From: Pelodera strongyloides | Taxonomy: Eukaryota > Nematoda > Chromadorea > Rhabditida > Rhabditidae | NCBI GenBank assembly: GCA_036852015.1 | Contig: JAANDG010000090.1 | Coordinates: 124,001 to 188,000, forward strand | Reading direction: 5' to 3' | DNA length: 64,000 nt | Translations under genes and position numbers: made by a program | The notes under the pieces: model-generated | Databases searched by the model: none | Told to the model about the DNA's origin: nothing | The model's input: the letters and a program-made list of their open reading frames with translations, nothing else | Shown: positions 1-12,541 of the stretch, piece after piece | Position numbering within the stretch: the stretch's first letter is position 1 | Layout: the number at the start of each line of letters is the position of its first letter

Positions 1-111
1 AATGGTGTTGTGGTGGCTGTGTGTGACAGTGGTCCTCAACCATTGGCAGTTCCATTCACTGAGATCTTCAAGAAGGGAATTCATGTCACAAAAGATGAAG
101 TGGAAAAGTAA
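1..111 (+). CDS. C-terminal fragment of an unidentified protein
   Basis: Frame 1 is open from the window edge and ends at a TAA at 109-111, giving 36 residues that end in KDEVEK. The composition (PQPLAVPFTEIFKKG, then HVTKDEVEK) looks like real protein. A GTAAAT at 108 with a CAG at about 130 resembles an intron but would be only 23 nt, so I read straight to the stop. I do not recognise the family. The rest of the gene lies left of the window. Confidence 0.4.
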   Translation, partial: NGVVVAVCDSGPQPLAVPFTEIFKKGIHVTKDEVEK

Positions 112-1986
112 ATTTTATCATTTTTTTCAGAATCCACTTTTTGTAAACTTATTCTTTGGCAAGATAAAGAAGCTTGCGCCCCAAGTTTCTGGACCTCTTG
201 AAGTTCTGTCTCTATATTAGAAAATTATCTTCATTGTATAGGGATAGGACAAATAGATCGTTCCTCCAACTAAAATACAGAGACCAAACGACTTTGTTAA
301 ATAAATCGTTACCCAATTTATTTTTCAGGAATTCGCGGGACGACTGGAAACACCACTTACAATAAGATATATAAGTATATGTGCAAACTTTAGTCTTTAA
401 TGAGATGGGATAATAAACGGCTATATTCAAAGATGCTTGAACATGGTGCACAGACTTTTTATTTTCTAAATCCAACAAAGTTTCCTTTATAATTAGTCCT
501 TCCTAATTGTGAGTCTAGGATGCTCTTGTGTGTTGTACCTAAGTGTTGTACCTAAAACGTATACGTGTGTGCCTGCATCCATCTGTAATCCTATACCTTT
601 CCGTGAGTACGACAGTGACGATCGTATTATATCACGTATCACTTGTATCACATGAGAATAAAAACACCTGGATGTGATTTTGCAAAATTATTAAACACCA
701 GTCTGCTCACGCCGCTTGAGAAGACTTACATGGAAATATGATTGGTTTAGCATTTGCATACTTATATACAAAGTTTCAAACTATCATAAGAAATTCACAT
801 AATAGGAAACAATTGCATATGCGTACTTCGATATTGAGCTGCGAAACTCTTTTTATACCCGAACATGAAATTTTCATTTCCGTAACGTACATCGGTATGC
901 AAATTACGCTACAGTTACTCTTTTATATAATAAGATAGGTGCCAGTAAAATGGATAAAGCTGAAACGATGACGCATACATACATCCGATTAAAACCAGAT
1001 GGCTAAAGATTTCAGTATCTACTTTTTATTTGAAATAGGAGTGGGAGTAGTAGGTTTGCCAACCCATGTAATATAAAACAAATACGTGTGAATCTCAATC
1101 CACTTTTAAACATTTTGAACTCTCCTATTATTCGAATAAGTTTCGAAAACAGTTTCGGTAACTGCAACAATTATCATAACCCCCAAGGCAAATATTGCTA
1201 TTAACCGTCGAGTTCTTCCGTCTAGGCAACATGCCTATATAAGTTGTAATTAAAGAAATAACCTATCAAAAAGAAACAGTGATGTTGATGCATTCAACAA
1301 TGTACTCGTACTGTGTGGTTGCTTCGTTGCTATGCTATGTGTCATTATCTATTATCAACTTTTCAGCGATTTTCTATTGGAACGCTTTTCAATCTTGTCA
1401 CAGACGTCTAACCATATGATATCGTAGATTCTCAATCATTATGGGACCTATGCGTCTTTCTCTCTCTTTAGGCCTCCATGTACCTCTTAGTTTGAAACCC
1501 TCTTTTCTGTTCTCTCTCGCCCCTCTCTCCAAACTGATTTTCTTCTCAGTCATCCTCATTTTTTATCTTCCTTTTCCTCCCCTCGCTCGGGAATTGGATC
1601 ATCCTCCATTCAATCATTCACTCTTTTTATTTATTTCTATTCCTCCTACGATTTATCTCCCCAAACATTTTGCAATTCTTTATTGCCCCGGATAACCCCC
1701 ATTGACTAATCACTGTGATTTATACCCCATGCTTTAATTGAAAACTTATTTCAAAATCTAGCTTTACTGCCAGTGTGTTTAAGAACTAAACTTAAAGCGG
1801 TATAGCACGTGGGTTGAGTTTTCCATGTGCAAATTTCACAATACTATGTACAATATGCAAATTGGATCCAATCTGTGCCGAATATACCCCTGAGTGGCAC
1901 AATTCACGGGCTCTTGCAATTATCGTTTCAATTATCAGTAGCACGTGTAGATTATGATAATCAAAATATACACAAGTTGTTTAGGA
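112..1986. other. Intergenic region, no gene seen
   Basis: No exon chain with matching splice phases was found on either strand. It holds the presumed 3' UTR of the left-edge gene (AATAAA-like words near 300 and 660) and a pyrimidine-rich stretch around 1450-1680 that produces an open frame of low-complexity Leu/Ser/Phe sequence. The right part should contain the promoter of the Kunitz gene. Confidence 0.5.
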
Positions 1987-4900
1987 ATGGCATCAATACG
2001 ATGTATTCTTCTAATGTTTTTTATTTCGTCATCAATAGCTCAAGAATTACTTTCCAATCCAAAATGTAATCAAAAGATGGATCCTGGAACATGCGACACA
2101 CAATTCAGTGTCAAATGGTATTATGACAGGTTGGTTTCTTACTTTACCAAGAACATTTATTAAACGCTATGCTCATGTTTGGCCGTAGTATCCTGAGTGA
2201 GAAATATTTTCAGCCCCTTGAGTATCTATCAGGGAGCCCCATTTTTATCGGAGTTTGGCATCAAATCGACCATTCAGATATGCTCATCGATGTCGTGAAT
2301 TTTACTACGGTGGTTGTGACGGAACAGAAAATCGTTTCGACTCACAAGCAGGTACCAAACAAAACAAAAATAATAATAGTCATCACATCACGTTGGCTAG
2401 CAAGAAGCACAAACAATAGACATCAAATGACACCCCTAATTATAATACAAACAATACTTATGTCCGCTTTTATGAAGCTCACAGAGATTGAAACATACAG
2501 AGCCTCTATACGTGGAATCTTCAAGTAATTATGATTTCATGTATAATCACCCACCTGTCATTTCTATACAGAAACTTATTTTTGACCCAACATTCAAAAT
2601 AGTTGTCACTCTCCAACGGTCACTATGCCAATCTTTCAGCTCTCATAAACAGCTGTTTATAGATGGGGTTATGACCTGACTAAAGAATGAACTACATTTC
2701 GTTTCTAAACACTAATTGTTCACGTCATCAATGTTGTCTTTCACTTAGCCAGTCCCGTGATAAACGATCATCGGATTTTTTTCAGTCAATGTATATATGT
2801 TCGTCTGAAAACTAGATTAAAATTTTTTTAAAGTGTCAGGACGTCTCCTTCTAGGAGTCTGACACTAAACCTTACAATAAGCCTAAAAAAAACCTAATTA
2901 TAAGTCTTCAGTTTATTCTCCTTTGTCATAGTCAATTAGTCTTACAAAATCTGCCACCTCCCATGCATAAGTCTATTCATCAATGAAGGGGTTTTCACTG
3001 CCGCCTGAGTGGGACGGCCTACTGATGAGATCTGCAAAAAATTGCAACAAAACAGTGTTCTCTGATTCATTCACTGTGGAAAATAAATCAAATTGAACGA
3101 TGGGGGAGCGGGCTGGGTTTGTTGAAGATTGAGCTCCACTGAAATGAAACACTAGAAAAACACGTTTCCTGTTACCGGGTCAATTTTGTCTAGAATGAAT
3201 TTTAAATAGGAAAGTTATACGGACCACACAAGGCGGAGCCTATGCGAGCATTGCATTGTCATATGTATAATGTGCTGCAATGTTGAGGTAAGAGTACACT
3301 GAGCGTATTGAACTTGCAGTTTAGAAATTACATAACCTTTCCAGAATGCAATCGTGAGTGTTCCTTCAATGGAGGGGAAGAAAACTCACAACAGAGATGT
3401 TCGCAACCACATGATATTGGAACTTGTGATAGTGATATTGAGAGGTAGGTAATATGATTAATGATTCATATCATATCGACACCAGAGACGTCGAAACAAA
3501 GACACAAAGCACATGAAATTTCCATACTTGCGATTTGACCAGTATAGGATTTCGAGTCTGTCATAGATTAGCTTCATCATCCTCGATAGAAATTGCCTGT
3601 TACTTTTAGATGGTATTTCGACTGGAAACTGAAGCGATGCGTATGCAGGTATGTAAATGGTTGTTAAGAATATGAATATGTTATGGAATTCCCGATGATG
3701 ACATTGTAGTAGCTTTAGCTTTATACGATCCAATGACATTACAATATATATTTCCAACCAAATATCATCTTTCCTCCAGTTGGTGGTCCGGATGTGGCGG
3801 CAATTCAAATCGTTTCTACTCTCCCAATCATTGCATGTTAATTTGTGGAGACTTTGCTGAAGCACCGCCAATGTATATTCAACCGGACTATATTCCGCAA
3901 CGACCACTAGTGAGCTACCACTATAATTTTTTCAAATCAACTGAACAATTCTCAGCAATTCAATTTTGAACATAAATTTCAACAAGTGACGGCACGGCAC
4001 ATGTGATCTGACATATTTTTCAACGTGTTGGTAGTAGGACATCACGCCGGTATGGGTGTAATTGTATTATTTAAATAATTTAACAATAAGTTAATATAAA
4101 CTAATAGTCTATAGCATAAAAGGTGCGGAATGTAAACAAATGCGAAAAATCTGATACACTTCTTGGTTCCTAGCTTTTGTGAGTTGTTTTAGTACCGAGA
4201 CCAGGAGATACTCCCACCCACATGGGCGAGGACGCCCAGTGATGAGGCTCATCGAGGTATTCTTTTCAGAATTGTTTCAATTTTGTTTCAATGAAGATGT
4301 CATGCTTTTCAGCAACCGTACTTTGCATATATTTTCGCGTGAATTTTATGTGTACCTAATAAATTATTATAATCGCGTGCTCAAATTAAACACAAGAAAA
4401 TAAATTCTAAATGTTGTTTCAGATAGTGAAATAGTTGCTCAAGGGATGTTGGATGATCAATTCTCACAGTGGCATATCTACCCACACGTACCTTATTATG
4501 ATGCAGACAGAGTCCGCTCAGAATTAGCAGCAGACAGAGCCCGGGAACAGGAGGAGGCAGTCAGACGAGCAGAACAGGAACGTTTAGCACAATCTGAGCA
4601 ACCACAATTAACACAGCCAACTGATGCCATTGTACAAACAAAGCAGGTCGTTCCTCAACAAGAACGACACCCAGCACGGCCTCAGGAGGTTGGACATTGA
4701 TTTTGAATCTGATATTTAACTAAACAATCTAATTTAAATATTATTTGAACAAGACGTGGGTTCAAGATGATATTATAAATTATAGTGTCTGTCAATTATT
4801 CCAGCAGCTCTACACCCCTGTTCAGCCTGGATTGCCATACCAGCAGTCGGCATACGCCGTGAAAACAGAAGACGCTCCCTATATCCCACATAATGTACCT

Positions 4901-7900
4901 CCATTCCCAGAAGAACAACCAGTCTTCCAGTGGACACAGTTAGCGCTAGATGAACAGGTGATATACGAAATCTTATTATATAACGCAACAAAGTTTGTTT
5001 GGTTGTTTGTGGCCACGCGCATTACACACGAAATTGACGAAATTCTAACCGCAGAATATCCAGCCTTAGCGGAATCCTCGGGAATCTTGTTGAACTTGGA
5101 AATTTCCGTAAGTGCCCTCTGAAATTGTAATATAAACTCTCATTTAGGGAGGTGAACATCAAACCTTCGTTGAAGAACCTGCCAGGACGGGAGATCCCTA
5201 TTTCACAGGAAAATTTGACGAAGAACATGAGAAAACCGAGGCCTACGTGGAAAGCTTGGATCCCGAGACCGTACTGAGAGGAGACTTTCATGTGCCACCA
5301 AGGGTTGGCTTTTCGTTTTTTAAATAAAGAGTGCATGTTTGTTGAACTTCGCAGTAGTATAAATTATGAGAAATAAAATTCGCATTACCTTCTGAAGGTA
5401 TGGTGAATTCACGTTTAGGGGCAAGTCGTGCCTGGAGAAGCTTTTACTTATGAGCCCAGCAGAAGAGAGGACGCAGTGGACCAAATCTTTGAATCAAACA
5501 CGGATTATCCAAATGATTATCAGTACATTGTAAGGGCATTTTGTTTATTTTCTCATTTGAATGACAACGTTTTACATAACCTGGTCATCTGCGAAACAGC
5601 TTCAGGCTATAGATTTTGGAAAGTATTATTATTCATACACCGAGAATTTTAGAGCGACGCCGCTCTACCGGAACTTCGAGTTGGCAATGAAGGTTTTATT
5701 ACACCCCCACCATCGCAAGGACAAAGGGTGAATATTCCCCTTATGTTAATGACTACGGTACTCTACAGTATCTTATTATATAACGCAACAAAAAAATCTT
5801 GGTTTTGCTGCACACGAAAATCTGCGTTGCAGTGGTTTCGTATAAGTAGGCCAACCTTTCGTGCGTCTTCAACGTATGCGTTGTCGTGTATTCTTATCTT
5901 GGAAGTTACGTTTCGGGAGTTTCATATAGGCATACAATCTTATTTCGATAACGGAAAGTCTCCTCAGACGGTGTTAGTCGACTGCCAACTAATATTTTGC
6001 ATTCAGCAAAATGCGGCGGCCTTGGAACCACTTCGCATCAGAGGCACGAGAAGAAAGAAGGACGAAAGTTCGACTAGACCGGTAGATATTAAGATCTTAA
6101 AAAAAAAGAGTACTATTCAGTCAACGCTACTACATTATACTAAAAAAATCAGACTCCGTTGAGTGGTAGTGTTATTGGTAGAATAGAGATTACGATATTA
6201 AAATGTCCGATAGGGGAGAAAAATAAAGTTCTTTACTCAGTTGCGGCCGAGCCTTGTCGTTGAACAGTCGACCGTTCCTCTATACAAAACAACAAAGGTG
6301 CGCTGAGCTTTCTAACTAAAATCCGACCTAGCATAGGAGCTAGCAATCTAGGACATACTTATACTATTTAATTTGATAATTCTAGACAGGCTTTGTTCCT
6401 GTATTGGAACCTACGCTCTCAACACCTCTGCCAACAGCTCAGAAACTTCGCCCGAAAGCCACGAAAGTTACACGGAAAGTGGGAAAACCAAGGAGAAAAA
6501 TAATAAAGGTGAGCAGCATTATTTGCCGTTTCTGGTAATTAAATGATTTTTCTATGAGATTGATTTACAATAAGTATGAAAATCTTTATTTAACCGGATA
6601 AAAAAAAACATATTTACAATTAGGTACCTCGCAAGAAGCCACTGAAGCCTATTAGTACGACAACTCAACAAACTCCCATTGTCAAAGAGATAATCGACGA
6701 AAGTGGTGCTATTGGAAACGTTAATGGAGGAAAGAAAATACTAGATGTACCACAACATTTGGTTAGTTGTTTGGGAGTTTGGGACATCATTTCTGACTGT
6801 TTACTGGTGTTTCAAATATCAAGCGTATAAAAAATGGATGCTTGGAAATTGGGACTAAAAGTCTAATGCGACTTCTCTGCATTTTGCAGGCTTCTCCACA
6901 GATAGACAATTCTGGACAACATGATAGCGACTACCTGGCAAGGTTCGTGATCTCTAATGCGTTATGTAAACGTTAACAAACGTTTAAACAAACGTTTGCA
7001 AAACTATGTAAAGCAGACCAAGAGTATGATAATACACCTTCACATTTTTCTTTCACCCGATTGCTAATCGACTACAGTACAACTGGTTTCGTTATATCTA
7101 CATTGCTTTCTCTTCATCATATTATTTGATGCACACCTCGGTGTTATTTAATAAATAATAAATAAATAAAACAATGCTAACAATGCAGCATTTTGTTTCT
7201 CCTTCTTGAATAACGGAATTTATCCTATTTACATCTTGTGTATGGGGCATATCGCGCAGTTTGTTTTACAACTCGAAACTTCGGAAAGACGCCGTACTAA
7301 AAAGAGTTTCCAGCATTCACACAGAGTAGAGCGGCGTGTTGCTATTGTGTGCGCAAGCCTAAAAACCGCACATGTGGCGCACAAGCCGCGTTTGATTTTA
7401 TGCTAATCACGGATGACTTGTTTAGTTTGACGTTCGGCAGTTCGGGTGAACTTGATCGCAAAGCCCATCTGGCCAACACCGACCCTGAGTATGAGGAATA
7501 TTACACCGAGATGGAGCCCATTGACGAAGATGCTTTTATTGAAGAAAGTGCACCGAAGCCCACCGAGAGAGTGTAATATTTAGAAGTCATTGCCATGAAT
7601 AAACAATTTCCTATTGTGCATTTGTTAACATGTCAGTGGATTACTAACTGGTTTGCGAGTATATGTAGCATAGTTGCCGTGGGTGGCGTTATCATTAGAA
7701 AAAGTTGTAGCATAGTTGCCTTGGGTGGCGTTATAATTAGAAAAGGTATCTTCAGCATTATCTGAAGTTACGGGGTACATAGCTGGACTCAACAAAAAAC
7801 CCCAATAATGTTCAGGTAGTTAAAAAGAAGTAAAACAAAAAAAATATGGTTTATGATGGTAGTACCTTCCTATGATTCGGGAAACAGTCCAAAAAAACAT

Positions 7901-8869
7901 TTTAGGTTGGAGATTCCCGGCGTTGAAGTACCCACAGAAATGGCAATGTGGACTCGTAATAAGACAATTTGGCATGCGGCCATTCCTCCTCATATGGTGC
8001 CGACTAGTGGAAGACCTGATACCGTAATGTCTAATGTGGAACCGTACAGTACCGTAACGACTACGACACAGAACCAAGAAACCAATCCACTCCTTCCCAC
8101 AGTAACCACAACTGAGGAGCCTGCCAAATCCATCGAAGCACCGTTATTGACCCACGATCCGCTGACTACTGAAGAAATAACACCTCTATCGATTGTTATT
8201 GATGACTTGGTACTCCTCGACGATCCCAACTCAACAGAAAAGGTTCTTTGTATCTAAACTATATGATATTCTTTTTATTATAGTTCTTCGTATCTAAACT
8301 ATATGATATTCTTTTTATTATATATTTTTCTACAGTTGTTTACCAAATTGTCGCCGGGAGAATAAGTAATTATATAATTACATTCTTCATTATAGAGCGA
8401 GAATTCTTTGATAAACAAGAAGCCAACTAAATCCAGTACTGAAGCTCTGACGCTGCAGCTACCACATATAAACAATGACGCCACTGACGTGTCTACACGT
8501 CCTGCAGGTAACATTCGTCGTTTAATTACGTTTCTTTAATATCAATATGGAAAGTTAACTAAGAGTTGTAATTTAGGTATTAATGAATTGCCACTAATAT
8601 AGAATTGAGAAGAAAGACGTCGCGCCTCCCGAAGACATCTGTGGATATATGGTCTTGGATGAGAAACGCAAGGCCAACCAGGCCTTCGGTACCTAGCACA
8701 GCGATCCCGGTAGGTTTTTTGTTTATTTCTGCTTATACATTAGGCGGAACACTCATAATCTCACAGTACGTCTAACCCATGAGCCACCTGAGCTTACAGC
8801 AAAACATGTAATGGTGTTTTATGTTCCGCGATGTTAGATTAATTGTTTCAGCCTGTGCCCGGCCGCTAA
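1987..8869 (+). CDS. Secreted two-Kunitz-domain protein with long disordered tail
   Basis: Exons 1987-2129, 2278-2351, 3345-3444, 3610-3648, 3780-3909, 4193-4256, 4423-4688, 4805-5107 (see findings), 5148-5303, 5419-5529, 5653-5727, 6007-6081, 6241-6297, 6386-6508, 6624-6761, 6890-6942, then 7906-8242, 8396-8507, 8603-8709 and 8852-8869 (about 826 aa). Alternatively exon 7441-7576 replaces the last four and ends at a stop (about 680 aa). All phases agree. Residues 1-18 are a signal peptide. Kunitz 1 spans Cys27-Cys78 and Kunitz 2 Cys91-Cys141; both have six cysteines at family spacing, and domain 2 carries an extra Cys118. The residue after the second cysteine (P1) is Asp in both, so trypsin-type inhibition is unlikely. 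The remaining ~680 residues are Pro/Gln/Glu/Thr-rich with an Arg/Glu/Ala stretch near residue 220. Nematode genomes carry many such cuticle or secreted Kunitz proteins; the precise role is unknown. Confidence 0.8.
4971..4992 (+). repeat. 22-bp sequence shared with intron at 5771-5792
   Basis: The word TCTTATTATATAACGCAACA plus two A is identical at 4971-4992 and 5771-5792. The similarity continues loosely for about 60 bp, with a shared CACACGAAA. The second copy lies inside a clear intron (5728-6006), which suggests that the first copy is intron-derived as well. Confidence 0.7.
7665..7746 (+). repeat. Tandem duplication, about 41 bp x 2
   Basis: Two adjacent copies of a segment starting TAGCATAGTTGCC(G/T)TGGG and ending ATTAGAAAA differ at a few positions. 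They lie between the alternative terminal exon (7441-7576) and exon 7906-8242 of the Kunitz gene. Confidence 0.75.
8243..8323 (+). repeat. Tandem duplication, about 40 bp x 2, overlapping a splice donor
   Basis: The segment GTTCTTTGTATCTAAACTAT continues to TTTTTATTATA and is repeated immediately, with one G-to-C change. The first copy starts exactly at the 5' splice site after 8242, so the donor-proximal sequence is duplicated. Confidence 0.75.
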
Positions 8870-9266
8870 CAACTACACTGATCCAAGCTATTCGATGTAC
8901 ATAAATTAATTTTCTATTTGATTTGCTTTGGCATATGTTCACATGCAATGCAAGAAAATATTACTCGAAACACACCGCGTATATCACAATATTTATTAAA
9001 TTAACATATTATTCTCTATGTTACACAGTCTTATTGGGCCGGCCCAATGAGACTGCCGATACTAACTATCAATAATTATATGAATAATTATATGACTGAA
9101 CACAAATAGATTATTTAATTCAGTGCTCCATTTGGATGAGAATAACAATTCCTCCCGATTGAACATCCAAATCCAGTCTGGAATAAAATAAAATAATATA
9201 GCTCCCAGACTTGGATCTCGCGGTGGGGTATGCATGTTGATTTATTTGATAAACTATTCATTTTAT
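8870..9266. other. Short intergenic space between convergent genes
   Basis: About 400 bases separate the stops of the Kunitz gene (+) and haao (-). The sequence is AT-rich with AATAAA-like words in both orientations, as expected for two 3' UTRs. No gene is seen. Confidence 0.6.
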
Positions 9267-11574
9267 TTAAATAATTGCAAAAAAACATGCGTTAGTGGCA
9301 GCCCTAACGCATGTTTTTGAGTGATAGGAGCAAGAAAAGCAAAAAAAAAAAACGAAGACAAACTTTTTTCCTGGAGAAACGCGCATCATCGCACTAGCAG
9401 AGATTCGACTATTGTTTGAAGAACCATCGACATTGAAGATGACATCTCCACTCTGAGTAGGGTTACGAGTACATGTATGGTTACAGTTTATGGCTAGCTC
9501 ACAGACTCAGACACCGACATGCCTACACGCAAACCCACACACACAACCACACACACACCTCACATACACTCACACATATACACACAAACACACTAACACA
9601 CACTCACATACAGGATCTACTTACCTTAATCCAGCACAGCATTTCAAATGTTTCATTCGTCAGTAGATACTTTCCTTTGCCGTACACCTTTACAGTAGTC
9701 TTGTAGTCCGGTGCACCGTACAGAGTTACTGGTCCATTTCTGAAACAAAGCAATGATTATTGCTTGTGCTTGGTGCCGATGTACCCCTTCAATAAACCTG
9801 GCAAGTAGCCACTCTATCAATATGTATTTCATGAGCAAGGTCTTGTCCATGAAAGATATAAGAACTCCTATGAGATGCAAGAATTAAATAACTTACTCCA
9901 ACTTTGACTTGTGTTCTTCAATAAACTTGTCCAAGTTTATAGGATTATTAAAAGTAATCTTTCTTGGCTCAAAGGGAGCATTGATTGTGAAGGAGTTTGC
10001 TCCGGGAACACCGGTCTGAAACACACTAGCTAGCCATTGCTAGCAGAAATAATTCGAGCTCGAGCTATAACAAAGTCGTATTGATTGAAAAATAGGTCAT
10101 ACAAAATAGAATAATTCAACAACCTACCTTGCATTCTTCGGAAGCAAAGAATCCCTTGATGATGGGAGGAAGATCCTGAACGCAAAGGAATTGAATTGAG
10201 AATAGATTACCATAGTAAGAAGGTGAGATACACCCATCATCGGGCCGTGGAGCATTATGTTAAATCTATTGCCTATTGAACCCATTTTGAGCACACACAA
10301 ATTGAAAAGTACGGTAACTAATAGAACGAGAAAGAATAAACACATGATCATACCATAACAACATCGTGAAGATGCATCCAACGTTCGTACAAACGCTCAG
10401 TTGAATCACCGACGAAATATCTGAATAAAGCGGTTTCGAATACAGTTAAAAGTTAAAAGATCCTTGACTTCGATCCTCATCATAGACATGATATCTAATC
10501 AATTTATTTTAGGAAAAGAGGCCGTTTCCAATGCATCACTAAATTATAACCACACCTTTTTCTTTCCCATGTTCATGTTACCTGATGCATTCAAATTCGG
10601 TATTCCGTCGCTCTCTTTCAACAACAAATCCAATAGTGTTTTCAAATCTCTGCGGAGAATGTTCCACTCTTGATGGGAGGAGGAAGATCTCACCTGACAT
10701 AAATTAATTTAATTTTCTAATTTCAATAAAATTATAAATTTTCATGTCATAGAATAATTTTTTCTTTAATTTCCAAAACGTTGCGCGAATGATAGTTGAA
10801 GCTGCGCGAAGTACCTGAATTTATAGACGAATAGATCATTAGCAAATATCAATATTGTTTAGTATTCAAATAGAAATAGTTACCTTGTTTTATTGGGATG
10901 TCTTTCTTAATTCCATTTTCAACCACTTTCAGTAGCATGTCTCCCTTTACCTAAAAAAGAGGTTCTGTTGGTAAACTTTTTAAATTCGTACGTGATGATG
11001 AGCTGTATCAAGTTATAAGCAAGTTGGTTGGTTAGCAATTAAAATATGAACCTCGCTTTTCTTATAAGTAACTTGAAATTCATTCGGATACCTGATAGAA
11101 GACCTCCTCTCCTTCTTCTAAATGATAATCTTTTCTTTGGTTTGGACCACCCACAAAGAAAACTTTTAGTTGATCAGAATACCTAAGAAAAATTATTATT
11201 ATTAATCACTAGCAATTGTGATTTCGCGCTGATGCAAGAACACTGTAGATCATGGCTGTGATATCAGTCACCACAAGTTTGTATCAAGCATACACAGTAA
11301 CAGACAATGACCAAATGACATATTCTAACAAAATGGCACCAATGACCAAATGCCATGCAAGATAAAATAAATATGTTGTTTATATTAAATTGAAGCAGTC
11401 GGGCATGTTGATTTGTAAGAGACCACTATTCTTGGCTTGAGTACGTTCGAGATCAAAAATAATCACAATCATAATAAATTTATTTACTCACATGCATTTG
11501 TTGCAAACTGGAGGTACGAAAAACTTTTCGTTCTCTGAAATCCACTCATCCACTTGGAATACCGAGGATAGCAT
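9267..11574 (-). CDS. haao: 3-hydroxyanthranilate 3,4-dioxygenase
   Basis: Exons in transcription order: 11574-11492, 11182-11092, 10950-10884, 10693-10582, 10420-10354, 10175-10128, 10015-9897, 9739-9625, 9452-9267. All phases agree and give about 295 aa (human HAAO is 286). The enzyme opens the ring of 3-hydroxyanthranilate in the cytosolic kynurenine pathway, giving the quinolinate precursor. Hallmarks of this iron(II) cupin are visible: [14 protein letters not shown] leading into EEGEEVFYQ, with His48 and Glu54, and [16 protein letters not shown] with His92. These match the human metal ligands His47, Glu53 and His91. The start is the only ATG in exon 1 and lies 6 nt after an acceptor-like GTTACAG. 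The last exon contains a run of 12 T on the coding strand followed by an inverted repeat, so the final ~25 residues are uncertain. Confidence 0.9.
9281..9318. repeat. Perfect 15-bp inverted repeat with 8-nt loop
   Basis: AAAAACATGCGTTAG at 9281-9295 is mirrored by CTAACGCATGTTTTT at 9304-9318. It lies in the last haao exon or its 3' UTR. It could form an RNA hairpin near the end of the message or be a small element remnant. Confidence 0.85.
9509..9612. repeat. Imperfect (CA)n microsatellite
   Basis: ACACAC-rich tract with interruptions, in the haao intron between exons 8 and 9. Confidence 0.85.
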
Positions 11575-11587
11575 TCTATTCTGTAAC
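11575..11587 (-). promoter_or_regulatory. Acceptor-like site before haao start (likely trans-splice site)
   Basis: On the minus strand a pyrimidine-poor tract ends in GTTACAG, six nucleotides before the ATG. In nematodes this layout usually marks a spliced-leader addition site; a cis-spliced 5' UTR intron is the alternative. Confidence 0.4.
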
Positions 11588-12101
11588 ATTGTATATAGTT
11601 TTTTTTAATAGTCATTTGAATTTTATTCAATCCGTCAATAGGAGTAATAAAAAGAACCATGAGAGCGAGCTACTCTACTATTACTGTCTACAGTCTACTC
11701 ATATAATATAGTATACCTACTTACTGAAGGAAATGCGACCAGCTTAAGTTTAGTAATGCTTCTTGTAAGAACAACAAATAATCAATGAAACAAATAAAGA
11801 GTGTTTGTAATCAATGTTCGGGTATGTAGTATGTGATTGTTGTTGATTATATGCGAGTTTCGGAACCGCACCCGAAAGATACGGGTCGGATGATGGCTTA
11901 TCGACAGAGAATGAGAGATTGTATCACCAAATATGGGGAAACAAATCATACCTGACATCAACGAAATGTGATGTAGATTATATATATTATCATAGTGAAG
12001 GTCGGGGATACCGCACGTGCTGAAATATTGGCCATAAAAAAGATGTTTGCAATGAGGAAAATGCCCAAGTGAACATACTGTTAACTCATTTTCAAGTTAC
12101 T

Positions 12102-12541
12102 GTAAAGGGAGAGGCCCATGAGAAAAAAGTTGCCCTTAATTTACTTACACAACATGTCCGGAATTTTAGAAATACTTCTGTGAAAACCGCATTTCTTTAC
12201 ACCTAGAACTCGCAAATTCTCCGCAAACTGTTCGGCCAGGTACCGTAGTCAGAATCAGTTTTTGCGCTTTTGGGCATTACAGTATTGGAAACACCCTGTT
12301 AATATCATAGGAATGATTTTCATTCGTTTTAACATTACTTTGAAGAGAAAGGATGAAAATAAACGGATATAAACCGAAAAAACGTTCTGATACGGTACCT
12401 GGCCGAACAGTTTGCCGGGGAATAACTCTCTGAGTTCTAGGTGTAAAGAAATGCTGTTTTCACATAAGTATTTCTAAAATTCCGGACATCCTGTGTAAAT
12501 AAATTAAGGACAACTTTTTTCTCATGGGCCTCGCCCTTTAA
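12102..12541. mobile_element. MITE-like element with ~150-bp inverted arms (AAAGGG family)
   Basis: The left arm begins AAAGGGAGAGGCCCATGAG and the right arm ends CTCATGGGCCTCGCCCTTT. The arms match for roughly 150 bp with several differences and enclose about 120 bp of unrelated sequence. There is no ORF of note. A related single end lies at 60645-60735, so this is a dispersed non-autonomous family. Confidence 0.85.

Noticed and set aside
1441..1695. 84-codon plus-strand frame upstream of the Kunitz gene
   Set aside because: Pyrimidine-rich low-complexity sequence with no splice partner.
5728..6162. 144-codon plus-strand frame in the Kunitz gene
   Set aside because: The intron 5728-6006 happens to stay open. 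Only 6007-6081 joins its neighbours in phase and resembles the rest of the protein.
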